The notes beneath the pieces are model-generated. The model had not been told where the DNA came from. It saw only the letters and a program-made list of their open reading frames with translations, and did no database searches. Shown one piece after another: positions 1 through 6,307 of a stretch of DNA of 11,127 nucleotides. The translations under genes and the position numbers were made by a program. The stretch comes from Chloroflexota bacterium (GTDB lineage Bacteria; Chloroflexota; UBA5177; JANWHV01), in assembly GCA_025450375.1 (NCBI GenBank), contig JANWHO010000073.1, positions 1 to 11,127 of the forward strand, written 5' to 3'. How positions within the stretch are numbered: the first letter of the stretch is position 1; every line of letters begins with the position of its first letter.

Positions 1-824
1 CTCCGGTGGAGGACAGCCCGGTCGCCTCGGGCGGCAATGAGCCAGTGAGCATCGCCGTGCATGGATCATTGGTCTACGTGGCCAATACCGGAGCCGGAGG
101 CGCCAACTATACTGGGTTCGGGCTGAACCCCGGCGGCCATCTTAGCCCGCTGCCCGGATCGACGGTCCCGGTCCCCGATGGGTCCGGACTGGGCGACGTC
201 CTCTTCAACGGCGACGGCTCCTTGCTGATCGGCGCCCGGATCACCACGTCGCTCATCGACAGCTTCAGCGTCAATGACGGGCGCCTCACCGCCGCGTCGG
301 GCTCGCCGTTCACCGCCCAGGCCGCCGGTCCGTTCGGCAGCGAGTTCCGGCCCACCGACCCGTCGCAACTCTTCGTCTCGAACGCGCATGCCGGCGCGGG
401 GAACGGCTCCGTGTCCGCCTTCAGCGATGGCGCGCTCGGCGCGCTGTCCCCCATTGGGGCCTCACCCTATCCGGACAACCAGACCGCGCCCTGCTGGGTG
501 ACCATCTCCTCCGATGGCCAGTATCTCTTCACCTCGAATACGATGAGCGGGTCCATCTCGCGGTACGCGATCGCCGGGGACGGCGCCCTGTCCCTGCTGG
601 GCAGTACGCCGCTCAACGGCGCGGCGACGGCGCACCCGACCGAACTGCGCCTCGATCCCAGCGGGCGGTATCTCTATGTCGTCGAGGCCGGGGCTAATGC
701 CGTAGGTACGCTTGCGGTCGATGGCGCCCTCACCGAGCTTGCCCAGTCGCCGTTTGCCTTGCCCGCCGGCGCTGCACCGTTCGGTTTGGCGGTCACTGGT
801 CAGTCCGACTCGCGAGACGAATAG
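1..824 (+). CDS. Lactonase-like beta-propeller protein, 3' part (5' end outside window)
   Basis: The reading frame is open to the left edge, so only the C-terminal part of about 273 residues is seen. A GTG at position 6 is unlikely to be the true start, because the protein enters mid-blade with no signal peptide or ribosome binding site. The sequence has repeated propeller-blade patterns such as VSIAVHGSLVYVANTG, WVTISSDGQYLFTSN and LRLDPSGRYLYVVEAG, alternating with segments like DGALSLLGSTPL and DGALTELAQSPF. This layout is typical of the 7-bladed lactonase/YncE-like family (6-phosphogluconolactonase fold). Many such bacterial proteins are exported and have no proven enzyme activity, so a specific reaction should not be assumed. 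It ends with TAG, 70 bases before the next gene on the same strand. Family assignment is fairly sure; function is unknown. Confidence 0.8.
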   Translation, partial: PVEDSPVASGGNEPVSIAVHGSLVYVANTGAGGANYTGFGLNPGGHLSPLPGSTVPVPDGSGLGDVLFNGDGSLLIGARITTSLIDSFSVNDGRLTAASGSPFTAQAAGPFGSEFRPTDPSQLFVSNAHAGAGNGSVSAFSDGALGALSPIGASPYPDNQTAPCWVTISSDGQYLFTSNTMSGSISRYAIAGDGALSLLGSTPLNGAATAHPTELRLDPSGRYLYVVEAGANAVGTLAVDGALTELAQSPFALPAGAAPFGLAVTGQSDSRDE

Positions 825-841
825 ACCATTTGATTGATCTG

Positions 842-867
842 GGCGAGGTGCCTACCAGCACCTCGCC
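842..867 (+). other. Perfect 9-bp inverted repeat upstream of the Met/His-rich protein gene
   Basis: GGCGAGGTG (842-850) and CACCTCGCC (859-867) pair perfectly around an 8-base loop. The element lies 18 bases after the propeller stop codon and 12 bases before the AGGAGG ribosome binding site of the next gene. No T-run follows, so a classical intrinsic terminator is not supported. It may be a weak terminator, an mRNA processing or stability hairpin, or a protein-binding site. Confidence 0.45.
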
Positions 868-894
868 GTATGGAGATTTAGGAGGAAATCCTCG

Positions 895-1371
895 ATGCCC
901 ACTCTTTCCCGACTGCGCTCCCTGGCCGCTGGATGCATTGTCCTGGCGATCTCGGTGACCGCCGGCCCGGCCGGCGCCGCGATGATGAGCCACACGTATG
1001 CCCTGCACGGTAGCGGGCCGTTCAGCAAGGCCATGGCCTCCGCGACCGTGGCTCAAGTCTCCAAGGGCGACTTCAAGGTGTCGATCGTGGCCTCGCACCT
1101 GCCCAGTCCCTCCATGCTGCATGTCACGCCAGCCCGTCATGCCTACATAGCGTGGCTGATCAACGGCATGGCCAAGCATACCGGCATGATGGGGATGGCC
1201 CATATGGCGTTGATGTATGACAAGAAGACGGGCAACTACACCGCCCATGGGGTCGTCATGATCGACGAGGTGACCAGCGTGATCGTCACGGCGGACTCCA
1301 GTGCCATGGCACATGCGCCAACCATGCCCGAGGTGACGGCCCTCTCCAGTATGGGGCACGGCCAGATGTAA
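895..1371 (+). CDS. Small secreted Met/His-rich protein, unknown function
   Basis: ATG at 895 is preceded by AGGAGG at 880-885 with good spacing, so the start is secure. Residues 1-29 form a signal peptide: basic n-region, hydrophobic core around CIVLAISVTAGPAG, and a GAA cleavage site. The mature part of about 129 residues is unusually rich in methionine (15) and histidine (10), with the densest run HTGMMGMAHMALM at residues 95-107. A middle section (HAYIAWLINGMA, then a glycine-linked strand, then VIVTADSSAMAHAPTMPEV) loosely recalls the beta-sandwich pattern of RskA-like anti-sigma C-terminal domains; this is only a resemblance. Met/His clusters in exported proteins often bind copper or silver, so metal binding is an inference. 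A two-component system follows 128 bases downstream on the same strand. I do not recognise a named family. Confidence 0.75.
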   Translation: MPTLSRLRSLAAGCIVLAISVTAGPAGAAMMSHTYALHGSGPFSKAMASATVAQVSKGDFKVSIVASHLPSPSMLHVTPARHAYIAWLINGMAKHTGMMGMAHMALMYDKKTGNYTAHGVVMIDEVTSVIVTADSSAMAHAPTMPEVTALSSMGHGQM

Positions 1372-1387
1372 GAAGGGAGGTTGCCCG

Positions 1388-1413
1388 TCGCGGCGCGCTC
1401 TGGCGCCCCGCGA
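1388..1413 (+). terminator. Possible weak terminator hairpin after the Met/His-rich gene
   Basis: TCGCGGCGC (1388-1396) pairs with GCG and CCCGCGA within 1403-1413, with a 2-base bulge and a 6-base loop. It lies just after the stop codon at 1371. There is no U-tract, so Rho-independent termination is doubtful. Confidence 0.25.
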
Positions 1414-1427
1414 TGAATGGGCGCACA

Positions 1428-1485
1428 CATCCGCTCTCGCCGATCGGTACGTAAACACCACTGCGTAGGCCGGTGAGAGCGGATG
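1428..1485 (+). promoter_or_regulatory. 15-bp inverted repeat abutting the response regulator ribosome binding site
   Basis: CATCCGCTCTCGCCG (1428-1442) pairs over all 15 positions with CGGTGAGAGCGGATG (1471-1485), with one G-T wobble and a 28-base spacer containing GGTACGTAAACACC. The right arm ends one base before the GGAGG ribosome binding site (1486-1490) of the response regulator start at 1500. As DNA it could be an autoregulatory operator; as RNA it could fold next to the ribosome binding site. Both readings are inference; the repeat itself is visible. Confidence 0.55.
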
Positions 1486-1499
1486 GGAGGTGGTAGGAT

Positions 1500-2177
1500 A
1501 TGGCGCGGATTCTGGTGGTAGAAGACGAGCCGACCGTCAGTGACGTGGTGGAACGTTATCTGCGCCGCGAAGGCTACCAGGTCGACGCGGCGAGCGATGG
1601 CGCCGAGGGCCTGCGCAAGGCGATCACCGAGCAGCCCGATCTCGTCGTGCTCGACGTGATGCTGCCGAGTCTGGATGGCCTTGAGGTCTGCCGCCGCTTG
1701 CGGGCAGCGCGCCAGATCCCGGTGATCATGCTGACCGCCAGGGCCGAGGACGGCGACGCGATCCTCGGCCTGGGACTTGGCGCCGACGACTACGTGCGGA
1801 AGCCCTTTAGCCCACCGGAGCTGGTCGCGCGGGTCAAGGCGGTACTCCGGCGCGGCCAGGCGGAGGCGGACAGCGTGACGGCTAGCTTTGGCGAGTTGCG
1901 CATCGATCCGGCGGCACGGACGGTCTGGCGGGGCGACGAAGTGATCTCCCTGACTGCCCTGGAGTTTGATCTGCTCCGGCGCCTGTCCAGTCACCCGAGC
2001 CAGGTCTTCTCGCGCGAGCAGTTACTCTCGGGCGTCTGGGGCTACGACTACGCGGGCGACACCAGCACGGTGACCGTCCATATGCGGCGCCTCCGGGAGA
2101 AGCTCGAGCGGGATCCAAGCGCCCCCCGTTGGCTCAAGACGGTGTGGGGCGTCGGCTACAAATTCGAGGGTAGGTAA
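1500..2177 (+). CDS. OmpR/PhoB-family response regulator
   Basis: This is a DNA-binding response regulator of 225 residues, the usual length for the family. The N-terminal receiver domain (about 1-117) has acidic-pocket residues E8 and D9, phosphoacceptor D52 in LVVLDVMLPSLDG, T79 in VIMLTA, and K101 in DDYVRKPF. The C-terminal winged-helix domain (about 128-223) shows the family pattern LTALEFDLLRRLSSHPSQVFSREQLL and ends with VTVHMRRLREKLE and WLKTVWGVGYKF. The start is supported by GGAGG at 1486-1490. A sensor kinase follows after 36 bases, so the two genes very likely form one operon. Phosphotransfer from that kinase would activate binding to target promoters. The inverted repeat directly upstream is a candidate binding site. 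The signal is unknown; the Met/His-rich exported protein upstream makes a metal or envelope signal possible. Confidence 0.95.
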   Translation: MARILVVEDEPTVSDVVERYLRREGYQVDAASDGAEGLRKAITEQPDLVVLDVMLPSLDGLEVCRRLRAARQIPVIMLTARAEDGDAILGLGLGADDYVRKPFSPPELVARVKAVLRRGQAEADSVTASFGELRIDPAARTVWRGDEVISLTALEFDLLRRLSSHPSQVFSREQLLSGVWGYDYAGDTSTVTVHMRRLREKLERDPSAPRWLKTVWGVGYKFEGR

Positions 2178-2213
2178 ATCCGCGGACAAGATGCGCGGGG
2201 TGGAGCGTGGCGG

Positions 2214-3509
2214 ATGGCAACCCAGGTGCTGAAACGGCAGCAGCGAACCGCCGAGCTTCGGGCGCTCGGTCCTCTGGCCGCGGGCGCCCTGATCGCGGGC
2301 ATCGGGGTGGCCCTGGCGGCCCTGGCGGCCCGCTTCTGGCTTGGCCTACCGGCGGACCACGTGAAGGATCTGGCGCGGTTCTTGCTGCTGTCCGGCGGCG
2401 CCTCGCTGGTGGTGACCCTCGCCGCGGCCTGGGTGCTGCTGCTGCGAACCCATGGCCGTCTGGCGCTCAAACTCGGGATCGTGTGCGCGATTGGACCGGT
2501 GATCGCCGCGATCAACACCTACTACACCACTGACGCGATGTTGATCAAACAGAGTGACCTTGGGCTGCTCATCCTGCTGCTGGCCTTCTCGTGCGGGGTG
2601 GGGATCGCCTTTGCCCTGGCGCTTGCCCGTACGCTTACGACCCGGATCGGCCAGTTGGCCCAGGCAGCGCGGGGCCTCGGGCACGGCGAGGGTGTGGTAC
2701 AGGCGCCTGAAGGGGCAGATGAAGTGGGAACCCTGGGTCGGACGCTCAACCAGATGGCGGCCCGTCTCCAGGCGAGCGATGCCCGCCGGCGCGAGTTGGA
2801 ACACGGCCGGCGCATGCTGCTTGCCGCCGTCTCGCATGATTTGCGTACGCCGCTGACCTCGCTGCGCGTGGTGATCGAGGCGCTTGGCGATGGGATTGTC
2901 CAGGACCAACAAACGGCCACTCGTTATCTTGCCGGCGCCCGCCAGCAGGTGCGGCAGTTGGAGACCCTGATTGAGGATCTGTTCGAGCTTTCCCGCCTGG
3001 ACGCGGGCGCGCCGCGGCTAGATCGGAACGCCGTATCCGTGGCGGCCCTGGTGGACGAGGCGGTGGAGGGGGTCCGGGTACAAGCGGAAGCCGCGGGCAT
3101 CCGCCTTACAACTCAAGGTGATCGTGACCTGCCGTATGTGGAGGTTGACGCGCAGCGCATCGGGCGGGTGCTCCTCAACCTCCTGATCAACGCGATCCGC
3201 CATACCCCCTCGGGTGGGGAGATCGTGGTGGTGGCGCGGCACCAGGATGACGCGGTGCGGATCAGCGTCCGCGACACCGGAGCCGGGATCGCGGCCGACG
3301 ACCTGCCCCATATCTTCGAGAGTTTTTACCGGGGCGAGAAATCTCGTTCGCGCCGCCATGGCGGCGCGGGCCTCGGCCTGGCCATAGCCCGAGGTCTGGT
3401 CGAGGCGCACGGCGGTTGCATAGGGGTGGAGAGCGAGCCTGGCGCGGGGACCACCGTGAGCTTCACCTTGCCACTCGCCGGGTGGGCAGGGAACGAATCC
3501 ATTGGCTAG
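2214..3509 (+). CDS. Membrane-bound sensor histidine kinase (HAMP-HisKA-HATPase)
   Basis: The 431-residue protein starts at ATG 2214, behind a GGGGTGGAG-type site. The N-terminal third has four hydrophobic segments (about 18-46, 54-77, 86-104 and 115-139) with very short connecting loops, so there is no large extracellular sensor domain. A HAMP-like segment (about 140-190, TRIGQLAQAARGL then VGTLGRTLNQMAARL) follows. The HisKA domain carries phosphoacceptor H208 in AAVSHDLRTPLTSLR. The ATPase domain has the N box with N326 in LLNLLINAIRHTP, the G1 box at D354-G358 (RDTGAGI), an F-box around PHIFESFYRGE and the G2 box GGAGLGLA (383-390). All catalytic motifs are intact. It is the cognate partner of the response regulator just upstream. 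Kinases with only membrane helices as input often sense membrane state or use a partner protein. The input signal here cannot be read from sequence. Confidence 0.95.
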   Translation: MATQVLKRQQRTAELRALGPLAAGALIAGIGVALAALAARFWLGLPADHVKDLARFLLLSGGASLVVTLAAAWVLLLRTHGRLALKLGIVCAIGPVIAAINTYYTTDAMLIKQSDLGLLILLLAFSCGVGIAFALALARTLTTRIGQLAQAARGLGHGEGVVQAPEGADEVGTLGRTLNQMAARLQASDARRRELEHGRRMLLAAVSHDLRTPLTSLRVVIEALGDGIVQDQQTATRYLAGARQQVRQLETLIEDLFELSRLDAGAPRLDRNAVSVAALVDEAVEGVRVQAEAAGIRLTTQGDRDLPYVEVDAQRIGRVLLNLLINAIRHTPSGGEIVVVARHQDDAVRISVRDTGAGIAADDLPHIFESFYRGEKSRSRRHGGAGLGLAIARGLVEAHGGCIGVESEPGAGTTVSFTLPLAGWAGNESIG

Positions 3510-3533
3510 TGGGAGCAAGCGCGGTGAGCAGCC

Positions 3534-3722
3534 TTATGGCTTATCGCGCCGAATGATCTGTTCCGCGACCTCCCCCAGATCAAGGCCCACGATGTCGGGC
3601 CGTGGGCCGATCGGGCTGAGCACCATGCCGGGCCGGGCCACGAACGCGGCCAGGCATCCCGCCTCCAGCGCGCCCGCGATGTCCCAACAATGAGCGGCGA
3701 CCAGGCGGACGTGGTCGATGCC
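3534..3722 (-). pseudogene. 3' fragment of a type II haloacid dehalogenase-like (HAD) gene
   Basis: Reading the minus strand from 3722 to the TAA at 3534-3536 gives about 62 residues. They include DHVRLVAAHCWDIAGALEAG, LAAFVARPG and GPRPDIVGLDLGEVAEQII. This matches the C-terminal end of L-2-haloacid dehalogenase-type HAD proteins, where VAAHxWDIAGAxxAG contains the last catalytic motif with its aspartate. The nucleophile, the cap domain and the start codon are absent. The recognisable part ends at 3722, exactly where repeat copy A begins, so the gene was cut by the rearrangement that placed the repeat here. It converges on the sensor kinase, with 24 bases between the two stop codons. It cannot be functional as it stands. 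Confidence 0.75.
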
Positions 3723-3878
3723 CTTCTCCCTTCCCCTCGCCCGCTGACCGGTGAGTTTTGCGATCCGCCATTGTCATATAGGGTGACGCACGATGAGGCT
3801 CGCGCCGCGGCGTCGATGTGGGTGCGCTAGGTTGGATGGTGGGCCCGCCATCACATTTGCGCGCACCGGTGGCAAGAA
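3723..3878 (+). repeat. Copy A of a duplicated sigma-gene-end/leader tract (about 155 bp)
   Basis: This tract aligns with 6130-6283 at 144 of 156 positions by hand (10 substitutions, two 1-base gaps). It opens with codons reading FSLPLAR followed by TGA, the same peptide that ends the intact ECF sigma factor in copy B. Copy A is therefore the broken 3' end of a sigma-factor paralogue plus its downstream non-coding leader. It contains TTGTCATATA (3771-3780), a GC-rich block with GCGGCGTCGATG, and a small palindrome GATGG...CCATC (3835-3852). Similarity ends 21 bases before the CMD start codon. The two 1-base indels break any shared reading frame, so the tract is not conserved as protein apart from the FSLPLAR end. 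The likely role is promoter or leader. Confidence 0.85.
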
Positions 3879-3899
3879 TCTAGCAGGGAAAGAAACAGA

Positions 3900-4463
3900 A
3901 TGGACGGCACGCAGAGAATAAAGGCCATCGCTTCGGGAATGGCCAAGGGAAAAGCGAAGGAACTGCTCGATGCAGTGGAGGCAAAATACGGCGCCGTTCC
4001 GAACTCTTTCAGAACGATGGCCCATTCGCCAGCCGTACTTCAGGGCTTTCTCGATCTTTCCGCAACGCTTGAAGGCGGCGTATTGCCGTTCGAGACTCGA
4101 TACCAAATTGCGATAGCGGTCTCGGAGATCAATGGCTGCGCGTATTGCCTTTCCGCTTTTTCAGCGATAGGCAAGGGCAATGGCATGCAGGATGAAACAC
4201 TCGCGATGTGCCGGATTGCCGGATCGACCGATCCGAAAATCGACGCGATGCTGAAGTTTGCCGCGGCTATCGTGCGGGAGCGCGGCGCTATTACGCCTGA
4301 AGACTTCCAAAAGGTGAAATCCGCGGGGTGCTCGGATGAGGAAATACAGGAGATCGTCGCGAACGTTGCTCTGTTCACCTTCGCCAATTACATAAACCTG
4401 GTAGTCAGACCGGAAATTGACTTTCCGCTTATCATGCCGGTGAAGCAGCGTGCGGCGGGGTAG
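3900..4463 (+). CDS. Carboxymuconolactone decarboxylase/AhpD-like family protein
   Basis: The 187-residue protein belongs to the CMD/AhpD alkylhydroperoxidase superfamily, close to the peroxidase-related (PA2844-like) group. YQIAIAVSEINGCAYCLSAF contains the conserved E76 and the redox pair C80-x-x-C83. The position seven residues after C80, normally His in the CxxCxxxH proton-relay motif, is F87. It may therefore have reduced or changed peroxidase activity. The rest (LKFAAAIVRERGAITPEDFQKVKSAGCSDEEIQEIVANVALFTFANYINLVV) fits the family's helical end and usual length. A weak AGGGA precedes ATG 3900. The first 120 bases are about 55% GC by hand count, clearly below the kinase genes, suggesting separate acquisition. 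CMD genes are typical neighbours of ECF41-type sigma factors, and one with a SnoaL domain lies downstream at 5135. A strong hairpin follows the stop. Confidence 0.9.
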   Translation: MDGTQRIKAIASGMAKGKAKELLDAVEAKYGAVPNSFRTMAHSPAVLQGFLDLSATLEGGVLPFETRYQIAIAVSEINGCAYCLSAFSAIGKGNGMQDETLAMCRIAGSTDPKIDAMLKFAAAIVRERGAITPEDFQKVKSAGCSDEEIQEIVANVALFTFANYINLVVRPEIDFPLIMPVKQRAAG

Positions 4464-4481
4464 AGAATGTAACCTCAATGA

Positions 4482-4524
4482 GGAGAAGGGGGGAAGTGTC
4501 GCTCGACACTTCCCCTCCTTCTCC
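4482..4524 (+). terminator. Strong terminator-like hairpin after the CMD gene
   Basis: GGAGAAGG and GGGGAAGTGTC on the left pair with GACACTTCCCC and CCTTCTCC on the right, with a single unpaired T (4515) and a tight loop near 4500-4503. This gives about 19 paired bases. It is followed by GTTGATTT, a T-poor tail. It lies 18 bases after the CMD stop codon, so a transcription terminator isolating CMD from the genes downstream is likely. Confidence 0.65.
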
Positions 4525-4693
4525 GTTGATTTACGACGGCTCTGGGGTGGTTGTGACAACAACCATCCCGGCCGATAGACTTGGAGCTTTTTCGCGGCGT
4601 GGGGGGAACCCGCCCGCCCGAACTCGGGAGGCATCTCGCCACCATCCTTTGCGGATTTCAGGCGTTCGGAAAACGCACCAACAAAGAACGAGT
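4525..4693. other. Non-coding stretch with a second stem-loop
   Basis: No gene is supported here. A 10-bp stem (4545-4554 with 4559-4568, one G-T pair) encloses the loop GACA, 20 bases beyond the previous hairpin. The remainder shows no recognisable motif. It separates the CMD terminator from the IS66 remnant. Confidence 0.35.
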
Positions 4694-5062
4694 TCAGATT
4701 TGAGGGCAACGAGAGTGCAACAGGGTGAGGCACTCTTGACATGGGTTGAGTCCTCGAGCATGCCAGGTTTCGAACAGGCTGGCCAACGCCAGGCGGGTGG
4801 CACTGCCGGCCGGGGAGCGGGCGCCTCCGCTGATTTTGCGCTGGACCACGACCGGGCGCGGCAGGCGCTCGGCGCGGTTAATGTCGGCGTCGAGGCCGTC
4901 GACCCGCACAAAGGCGAAGAGTTCGCCCATGTGGCGCAGCAGGCGTTTGGCCAGCGCCTGGCAGAGTTTGATCCTGCTCCAAGATGCCGGTGATGGACTG
5001 CTCAAGACGCAGCGCCAGAGAGCCGTGGAGACGCCTCCGGCCGACTTGGTACCCTGAATCAA
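4694..5062 (-). pseudogene. Decayed C-terminal end of an IS66-family transposase
   Basis: On the minus strand the frame ending at TGA 4696-4694 reads LAKRLLRHMGELFAFVRVDG, then DADINRAER, PRPVVVQRKISGGARS, and TRLALASLFETWHARGLNP. These are hallmark motifs of the IS66 transposase C-terminus, where N-x-AER carries a catalytic glutamate and RKISGG-RS follows. Upstream of about 4975 the homology appears to pass into another frame (LRLEQSITGILEQ), which indicates a frameshift. Nothing recognisable as IS66 lies beyond about 5060. Most of the transposase, its small accessory genes and the terminal inverted repeats are missing. The remnant sits between the CMD gene and the sigma factor gene and marks past insertion and deletion at this site. 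Confidence 0.75.
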
Positions 5063-5064
5063 TG

Positions 5065-5090
5065 ATCACCACCAGCCGGGCAAAGGTGAT
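5065..5090 (+). promoter_or_regulatory. Short inverted repeat upstream of the sigma factor gene
   Basis: ATCACC (5065-5070) and GGTGAT (5085-5090) form an inverted repeat with a 14-base spacer, 45 bases before the sigma factor start. It could be an operator, but six-base arms can arise by chance. I see no convincing -35/-10 pair nearby. Confidence 0.2.
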
Positions 5091-5134
5091 GGAGAACACA
5101 AACCGTAGTATGACGTCCGTCAAAGAGGCGCTTG

Positions 5135-6154
5135 ATGATCGAGGCACCTGAATCCGTGGAGGTTGCCGCCGCCCTCGCCGGCGACCACTCAGCCTTTGAA
5201 CGCTTGACCACCCGCTACCGGCGAGAGCTTCTGGTGCACTGCTACCGCATCCTGGGCTCCTTTGAGGATGCGGAGGATGTCCTGCAAGAGACGCTGCTAC
5301 TCGCCTGGCGGCGACTGGCCTCGTTCGAGGGGCGAGCGCCGCTGCGCGCCTGGCTCTACAAGATCGCCAACAATACGGCTTTGAATGCCCAGGCCGGCCT
5401 GCGCAGGCGGTCCCTGCCGACGGCCACCCACGCGGCCGCTGATCCCCATGCGCCGCTACTCGCCCCCAACCACGAGATCCTCTGGCTGGAGCCCCTGCCC
5501 GACGCCCTGCTCACAGCATCAAGCGCCAGCCCTGAAGCGATTTACGACCTCCATGAGAGCGTGACACTGGCGTTCCTCGCCGCCCTCCAGCACCTGCCGG
5601 GGCGACAGCGCGCCGCGCTCATCTTGCGCGACGTGCTTGGCTGGAAGGCCACCGAGGTGGCGGAGTTGTTGGATATGTCGGTCATTGCCGTAAATAGCGC
5701 GCTGCAGCGGGCACGGGAGACCATGAAGGCGCGACGCCCCGCCATCGTGACCGGCGCGATTGCGCCCGCTACCGATGAACGGACGGCCACGCTTCTGGCC
5801 CGCTACGTGCAGGCATGGGAGGCAACCGACACGCCGCTGCTTGCCACACTGCTGCGCGACGACGCCGTGCTGACCATGCCGCCGGTGCCATCGTGGTACC
5901 GCGGACGCGCCGCCATTGGAGAATTCTTCGCCACACAGTTCGCTGGACAGGCGAGGGGATCCTATCGACTTGCTCCCACCAAGGCCAACGGAGGCCCGGC
6001 CTTTGGTCTCTACAAACAGGACCCGGCTGGGGTGTACCAGCCCATGGCCCTGCAGGTGCTCTCAATCACCGGTGACCAGATTGCCGAAATACATGCCTTT
6101 CAAGCGATCGACGATCGGCTCTTCACGCGCTTCTCTCTTCCTCTCGCCCGCTAA
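5135..6154 (+). CDS. ECF sigma factor with C-terminal SnoaL-like domain (ECF41/SigG-SigX5-like)
   Basis: The 339-residue protein directs RNA polymerase to its own promoter class. Sigma region 2 (about 21-88) includes FERLTTRYRRELLVHCYRIL and DAEDVLQETLLLAWRRL. A linker with WLEPLPD (117-123) follows, typical of the SigG/SigX5 type. Region 4 (about 147-198) contains LPGRQRAALILRDVLGW and the helix-turn-helix VAELLDMSVIAVNSALQRAR. A SnoaL_2-like domain (about 217-330) ends in FTRFSLPLAR. In ECF41-type factors this fused domain controls activity in place of an anti-sigma partner, and none is seen nearby. ATG 5135 is preferred over the adjacent TTG 5132, because AAAGAGG (5122-5128) is then at good spacing. 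The gene lies between a CMD gene and a secreted SnoaL-like gene whose leaders are nearly identical, so both are candidate targets. Its last codons lie inside repeat copy B. Confidence 0.92.
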   Translation: MIEAPESVEVAAALAGDHSAFERLTTRYRRELLVHCYRILGSFEDAEDVLQETLLLAWRRLASFEGRAPLRAWLYKIANNTALNAQAGLRRRSLPTATHAAADPHAPLLAPNHEILWLEPLPDALLTASSASPEAIYDLHESVTLAFLAALQHLPGRQRAALILRDVLGWKATEVAELLDMSVIAVNSALQRARETMKARRPAIVTGAIAPATDERTATLLARYVQAWEATDTPLLATLLRDDAVLTMPPVPSWYRGRAAIGEFFATQFAGQARGSYRLAPTKANGGPAFGLYKQDPAGVYQPMALQVLSITGDQIAEIHAFQAIDDRLFTRFSLPLAR

Positions 6155-6283
6155 CCGGTGAGTTTTGCGCTCCGCCATTGTCATATAGGTGACGCACGAG
6201 AGGCTCGCGCCGCGGCGTCGATGTGGGTGCGCTGGGTTGGATGGTGGGCCTGCCATCACCTTCGCGCACACCGGTGACAAGAA
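6130..6283 (+). repeat. Copy B of the duplicated sigma-gene-end/leader tract
   Basis: This copy covers the final FSLPLAR codons and TAA stop (6152-6154) of the intact sigma factor and the following non-coding leader. It matches copy A at about 92%. It has TTGTCATATA at 6178-6187, the palindrome GATGG...CCATC at 6240-6257, and ACCGGTGA at both 6154-6161 and 6270-6277. It ends 24 bases before the SnoaL-like gene. Because the sigma gene is whole here, copy B is probably the parental arrangement and copy A the derived one. TGTCATA resembles the published ECF41 -35 motif TGTCACA, but I find no CGTC at the expected distance of about 16 bases, so no promoter is assigned. Confidence 0.85.
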
Positions 6284-6307
6284 GCGAACAAGAAGAGATA
6301 AAGTCCA

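Noticed and set aside
793..1994. Long minus-strand frames opposite the Met/His-rich protein and the response regulator
   Set aside because: They overlap well-supported plus-strand genes, have unnatural composition and lack a ribosome binding site.
3771..3840. ECF41-type promoter (TGTCACA, about 16 bases, CGTC) in the repeat
   Set aside because: TGTCATA is one base off the -35, but the nearest CGTC is about 30-32 bases away and the spacing differs between copies. The motif is not supported.
4736..4770. TTGACA at 4736-4741 as a -35 promoter element
   Set aside because: No acceptable -10 lies at 16-18 bases, and the site falls inside the IS66 remnant.
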